Assembly (NCBI GenBank): GCA_003167495.1
Contig: PMSX01000237.1
Span: 1 to 55,616 of the forward strand
From: Bryobacterales bacterium
GTDB lineage: Bacteria > Acidobacteriota > Terriglobia > Bryobacterales > Bryobacteraceae
DNA: 55,616 nt
Direction of reading: 5' to 3'
Every line of letters starts with the position of its first letter. Positions within the stretch are counted from its first letter, which is position 1. The position numbers and the translations under genes are program-made. The notes beneath the pieces were generated by a model, which was not told the DNA's origin, searched no databases, and saw only the letters and a program-made list of their open reading frames with translations. Positions 52,986 to 55,616 of the stretch are shown piece after piece.

Positions 52986-53626
52986 TCCGTATTTTGCTTT
53001 GCGACGATCATGCCGTGATTCGCCGCGGATTGCGCCTGCTGCTCGAACAACAAGAGGATTTTGAAGTTGTCGGCGAGGCCAGCGATGGCCGCGAGGCGGT
53101 TAACCTTGCCGAAGCGCTCAAGCCCGATATCGCCGTGCTCGATATCACCATGCCCAATTTAAACGGTATCGAAGCAGCCCGGCAGATCACTTCCAAGCAG
53201 CTGGGCACTTCCATCATTGTCTTGAGTATGCACGCCGACGAATCGTTTGTCTTAAGGGCATTAAAAGCCGGAGCCCGCGGCTACGTGCTCAAAGAGGCGC
53301 CGGAAAGTGAGTTGATCAAGGCGGTCCACGTAGTTTCGGAGGGGAAGTCTTTCTTCAGCCCCGCTGTCAGCCGCATGCTCGTCGAAGACTACGTCCGCCA
53401 CCTCCAGGACAAGGACATCGAAGACAGCTATGAGCTTCTCACTGCGCGCGAACGCGAAGTTCTCCAACTCGTCGCCGAAGCAAAAAGCAACAAGGATATC
53501 GCTGGTATTCTGAACCTGAGCCTCTACACCGTTGAAACTCATCGCAGCAATATTATGGAGAAGCTCAATCTCCACAGTGTGCCGGAGTTGATTCTCTACG
53601 CGGTTCGCAAGGGCGTTATTCATTAA
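52982..53626 (+). CDS. NarL/LuxR-family response regulator
   Basis: A 214-residue two-domain regulator, partner of the kinase. Receiver domain with acidic D8/D9, phospho-acceptor D54 in V-L-D-I-T-M-P and Lys in Y-V-L-K-E-A. The output domain has L-T-A-R-E-R-E-V-L-Q-L-V-A and the recognition helix Y-T-V-E-T-H-R-S-N-I-M-E-K-L. The start is TTG 52982, overlapping the kinase stop (TTGA), so both are made together. Target genes not visible. Confidence 0.95.
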   Translation: MIRILLCDDHAVIRRGLRLLLEQQEDFEVVGEASDGREAVNLAEALKPDIAVLDITMPNLNGIEAARQITSKQLGTSIIVLSMHADESFVLRALKAGARGYVLKEAPESELIKAVHVVSEGKSFFSPAVSRMLVEDYVRHLQDKDIEDSYELLTAREREVLQLVAEAKSNKDIAGILNLSLYTVETHRSNIMEKLNLHSVPELILYAVRKGVIH

Positions 53627-53665
53627 CAGAGGTGGTTAGCGCGATAAGATGCGAAACTCAATCTA

Positions 53666-54244
53666 ATGTCCACCGCCCACGGCATCGAGACCGAAGTCAA
53701 AATCCGCCTCTCCGACATTATTGCCGCCAAGCGGCGTCTCGATGATGCGCACTTTGCGATTTCCGTCCCGCGCCGCTTCGAATCGAACACCTTGTACGAC
53801 ACACCCGACCTCAAACTGAGAAACGCGCAGATGCTGCTGCGCTTGCGGCAGGTCGGCTGCGAATCCATTGTCACCTGGAAAGGCCCCGGCGTTCCGGGCA
53901 CGCACAAGATCCGGCCCGAACTCGAAACCAGAGTCGGTTCTTTCGAGACGTTCGATCAGATTTTACGAGCGCTCGGTTACGAGCCAAGCTTCCGCTATGA
54001 GAAATACCGGACCGAATTCAAACAAGTGCAATCCGCCGCCGAAGGTGTAGTAACTCTGGACGAAACACCGATTGGGGATTTCTTCGAACTCGAAGGGACG
54101 TCGGAGTGGATTGACCAGACTGCGGCACTGCTGGGCTTTGAACCCGGCGAATACGTATTGGCCAGCTATGCCCGGCTCTACCTCGATCATTGCGCGGCAA
54201 AAGGCCTGGAACCCGGCAATATGGTCTTTTCAGAAGTGCGCTGA
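53666..54244 (+). CDS. CYTH domain protein (class IV adenylate cyclase / triphosphatase-like)
   Basis: A 192-residue CYTH tunnel-fold protein. The family signature E-x-E-x-K is E8-T-E10-V-K12. Later charged strands (L-L-R-L-R-Q, E-L-E-T-R-V-G, K-Y-R-T-E-F and F-F-E-L-E-G) line the triphosphate-binding tunnel. Members hydrolyse thiamine or inorganic triphosphate or make cAMP; which applies here cannot be told from sequence. A separate transcript from the two-component pair is likely, with a 39-bp gap. Confidence 0.88.
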   Translation: MSTAHGIETEVKIRLSDIIAAKRRLDDAHFAISVPRRFESNTLYDTPDLKLRNAQMLLRLRQVGCESIVTWKGPGVPGTHKIRPELETRVGSFETFDQILRALGYEPSFRYEKYRTEFKQVQSAAEGVVTLDETPIGDFFELEGTSEWIDQTAALLGFEPGEYVLASYARLYLDHCAAKGLEPGNMVFSEVR

Positions 54245-54310
54245 GCGACGGTTTTTTAGTCGCAAGCCATCGGCCCGGCATCTGGCAGACAACCCCGATA
54301 CAATCAAGTT

Positions 54311-54640
54311 ATGACCCGCCAGTTAGAAGCCGTCTTCAAGCAAGGCGTTCTACGCCCTGTAGAACCCCTGCTTCTCGCCGAGGATCAGCGCGTTCTAGTA
54401 ACCATCTCCGACATCCCCGATTCAGCCGCTTCACCTACTCGGGCCGATGAACTGCAATGGCTCCGCCTCCACCAAGCTGACTATCGCGGACAGTGGGTTG
54501 CGTTGCAAGGCTCTGAGCTAATCAGCCACGGCGCTAAAGCGACAAACGTCCGCACGGAAGCGCGCCAGAAGGGCGTCTTGCGCCCTCTGATGGTTCACGT
54601 GCCCGACGAACCGGATCTCCCATCGGCAGGCTGGCTTTAA
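54311..54640 (+). CDS. Antitoxin-like DUF104-DUF5678 fusion
   Basis: A 109-residue protein. The first ~40 residues match the DUF104-type antitoxin pattern (L-E-A-V-F-K-Q-G-V-L-R-P-V-E-P-L-L-L); the rest matches DUF5678 (Y-R-G-Q-W-V-A-L-Q-G and V-H-V-P-D-E-P-D-L-P-S-A-G-W). It is followed two bases later by a retropepsin-like aspartic protease frame, a pairing that suggests a two-gene unit. No toxin of the PIN/VapC type is adjacent, so a toxin-antitoxin role is unproven. Confidence 0.8.
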   Translation: MTRQLEAVFKQGVLRPVEPLLLAEDQRVLVTISDIPDSAASPTRADELQWLRLHQADYRGQWVALQGSELISHGAKATNVRTEARQKGVLRPLMVHVPDEPDLPSAGWL

Positions 54641-54642
54641 CT

Positions 54643-55055
54643 GTGCACCGCCTTCAGTTCATACACTTATATTCATACGCAGCCGCAAACGAGGGTATTC
54701 CCATTCCGGTCGTTCTCCGAACAGGAACCGAACAGTCGATCTGCTCGCCTACATTGACACCGGAGCTAGCAATTGCCTATTCGCACGCGAACAGAGCGAA
54801 ATGCTGAATCTGAATATTGAAGCTGGTGAGCCTAAAACCTTCCGCACTGCCAACGGCCGCATCGACACCTTCGGCCACATCGTTACCGTTGAGACTCTGG
54901 ATCTAAACTTCGAGTCCATGGTGTACTTCTTTGCCGATGCCGCAATCAAAAAGAACCTGCTAGGCCGTCTGGGCTGGCTAGACCGGGTTCGCTTTGGCTT
55001 GATTGAACACGACCAGCATTGTATTTGGCTGGCTACGATTCTGAGTAGCAGGTAG
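54643..55055 (+). pseudogene. Frameshifted retropepsin-like aspartic protease
   Basis: From GTG 54643 (two bases after the preceding stop) one frame gives a plausible N-terminus to G-I-P-I-P-V-V-L-R-T-G-T-E. Near 54725-54735 the protein signal moves to another frame: T-V-D-L-L-A-Y-I-D-T-G-A-S-N-C-L-F with the aspartic-protease D-T-G-A-S, then F-R-T-A-N-G-R and L-L-G-R-L-G-W-L-D-R-V. One inserted or missing base joins the two into a ~137-residue protein of normal size. Real decay or sequencing error. Alone, the downstream frame would start at ATG 54801, after the active site. Confidence 0.7.
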
Positions 55056-55230
55056 GGGCATCACTTTGAGCTCCGAAGCGATTGTCCCAGACGTTGCGAA
55101 TCGGATCACGCTGTGAGTCCGTTCCCGCCTGAACGTCGCGGGCAAAATCTGGGTCAGGCACTGGTGCGTATCCAAGCTTCGCTTCGAACGCCTTTGCCAA
55201 GGCAATGCACTCACTCAGTTTGCGGCCCAC
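55033..55230 (-). CDS. Small hypothetical protein, possibly the tail of a broken gene
   Basis: A 65-residue frame starting with GTG: G-R-K-L-S-E-C-I-A-L-A-K-A-F-E then Y-A-P-V-P-D-P-D-F-A-R-D-V and R-N-V-W-D. The composition looks protein-like, and similar short 'P-D-P-D-F ... W-D' proteins are, to my memory, found near antitoxin-type genes in acidobacteria. The frame stays open upstream to about 55306 without a good start. It overlaps the end of the protease frame. Low certainty. Confidence 0.35.
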   Translation of the reverse strand: MGRKLSECIALAKAFEAKLGYAPVPDPDFARDVQAGTDSQRDPIRNVWDNRFGAQSDAPTCYSES

Positions 55231-55474
55231 CGTTTCCGGTTGCTTTATTAACTGGCCTAAAGGATGGACCCGAAAAACGCCAGCACCGTCTTTCCGCTCG
55301 CTTTTTACCGGTCACAAAATTCGCAAACTCAATCTCCTTCCTTTTCAATCACCTCCAGCCAAGAAGTCCCTTGACCATTCGCCCCATCTCCTAAATTGAA
55401 ATCGTTCGTGGGCCTGCCGTCGTGCACCCACCGCACCAGGAATCCAATTTCTGAAAGTAAGTAAAGGAATCACC

Positions 55475-55616
55475 ATGTCTACGCAAGCGCAAATCCTCGC
55501 CAACCAGGCGAACGCACAAAAGTCCTGCGGCCCAAAAACCGAAACTGGCAAGCAAGCCTCCTCCCAGAACCGCCGCATTCACGGCCTCTCCGACCCCGGC
55601 GACTCTTTCACCATCG
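55475..55616 (+). CDS. Conserved acidobacterial protein of unknown function, 3'-truncated by the window edge
   Basis: ATG 55475 behind AAAGGAATCACC. The 47 codons visible read A-N-Q-A-N-A-Q-K-S-C-G-P-K-T-E-T-G-K and N-R-R-I-H-G-L, the typical opening of a protein family common in Acidobacteriota, usually with S-T-G-P-K-T and ending the block in K-H-G-L. Function not known. The rest lies outside the window. The gap 55231-55474 before it shows nothing else I recognise. Confidence 0.75.
   Translation, partial: MSTQAQILANQANAQKSCGPKTETGKQASSQNRRIHGLSDPGDSFTI

Overview
The window looks like a chromosomal segment of a soil-type acidobacterium (Acidobacteriota, probably Terriglobia). The pointers are a PadR regulator overlapping a very long MacB/FtsX-type permease with an N-terminal prefix domain, several PEP-CTERM-type secreted proteins, a GH172/DUF2961 protein, and a truncated protein at the right edge with the 'N-A-Q-K-S-x-G-P-K-T' start common in this phylum. 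This assignment is inference from gene content. I see no transposase, integrase, phage gene or CRISPR array.

Layout. 0-4 kb: the end of a GT-C membrane glycosyltransferase facing a secreted beta-helix/lectin-like protein. 4.3-25.5 kb: one long rightward exopolysaccharide (EPS) locus with an initiating polyprenyl glycosylphosphotransferase, GT4, GT26, GT2 and GT-C transferases, a flippase, a PIG-L deacetylase, two acyl/acetyl-transferases, a thioesterase-like fusion, an LhgO-like oxidase, and an SGNH / SxtJ / DUF5989 / carbamoyltransferase cassette. 25.9-38.2 kb: secreted and envelope genes (FG-GAP lipoprotein, GH172, PadR with permease, esterase, two divergent glycine-rich PEP-CTERM proteins, a STAS protein, a broken PEP-CTERM gene). 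38.4-49.9 kb: a second, mostly leftward glycan locus (GDP-mannose 4,6-dehydratase, FkbM methyltransferase, polyprenol-phosphate-type GT2, GT4, tandem GT4, and two GT-C-like membrane proteins with DUF4214 tails). 50-55.6 kb: tRNA-Arg, a PEGA protein, a NarL-type two-component pair, a CYTH protein, an antitoxin-like/aspartic-protease pair and an edge fragment.

Likely joint function: the EPS locus should build a repeat unit on undecaprenyl phosphate, decorate it (deacetylation, acylation, carbamoylation) and flip it. No Wzy, Wza or Wzc homologue was recognised, so polymerisation and export genes probably lie outside.

The most unusual feature is the way the EPS locus has been remodelled. In three places working genes sit between, or inside, an intact gene and a decayed partial copy of that gene: PIG-L around an acetyltransferase, GT4 around the thioesterase-like fusion and a GT2, and the acyltransferase around the SGNH/SxtJ/DUF5989/carbamoyltransferase cassette. 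A truncated epimerase start is a fourth relic. One decayed copy also carries a roughly 110-bp MITE-like repeat, and its intact parent supplies the empty site. Three apparent single-base frameshifts (10.56, 37.71 and 54.73 kb) could be real decay or sequencing error.
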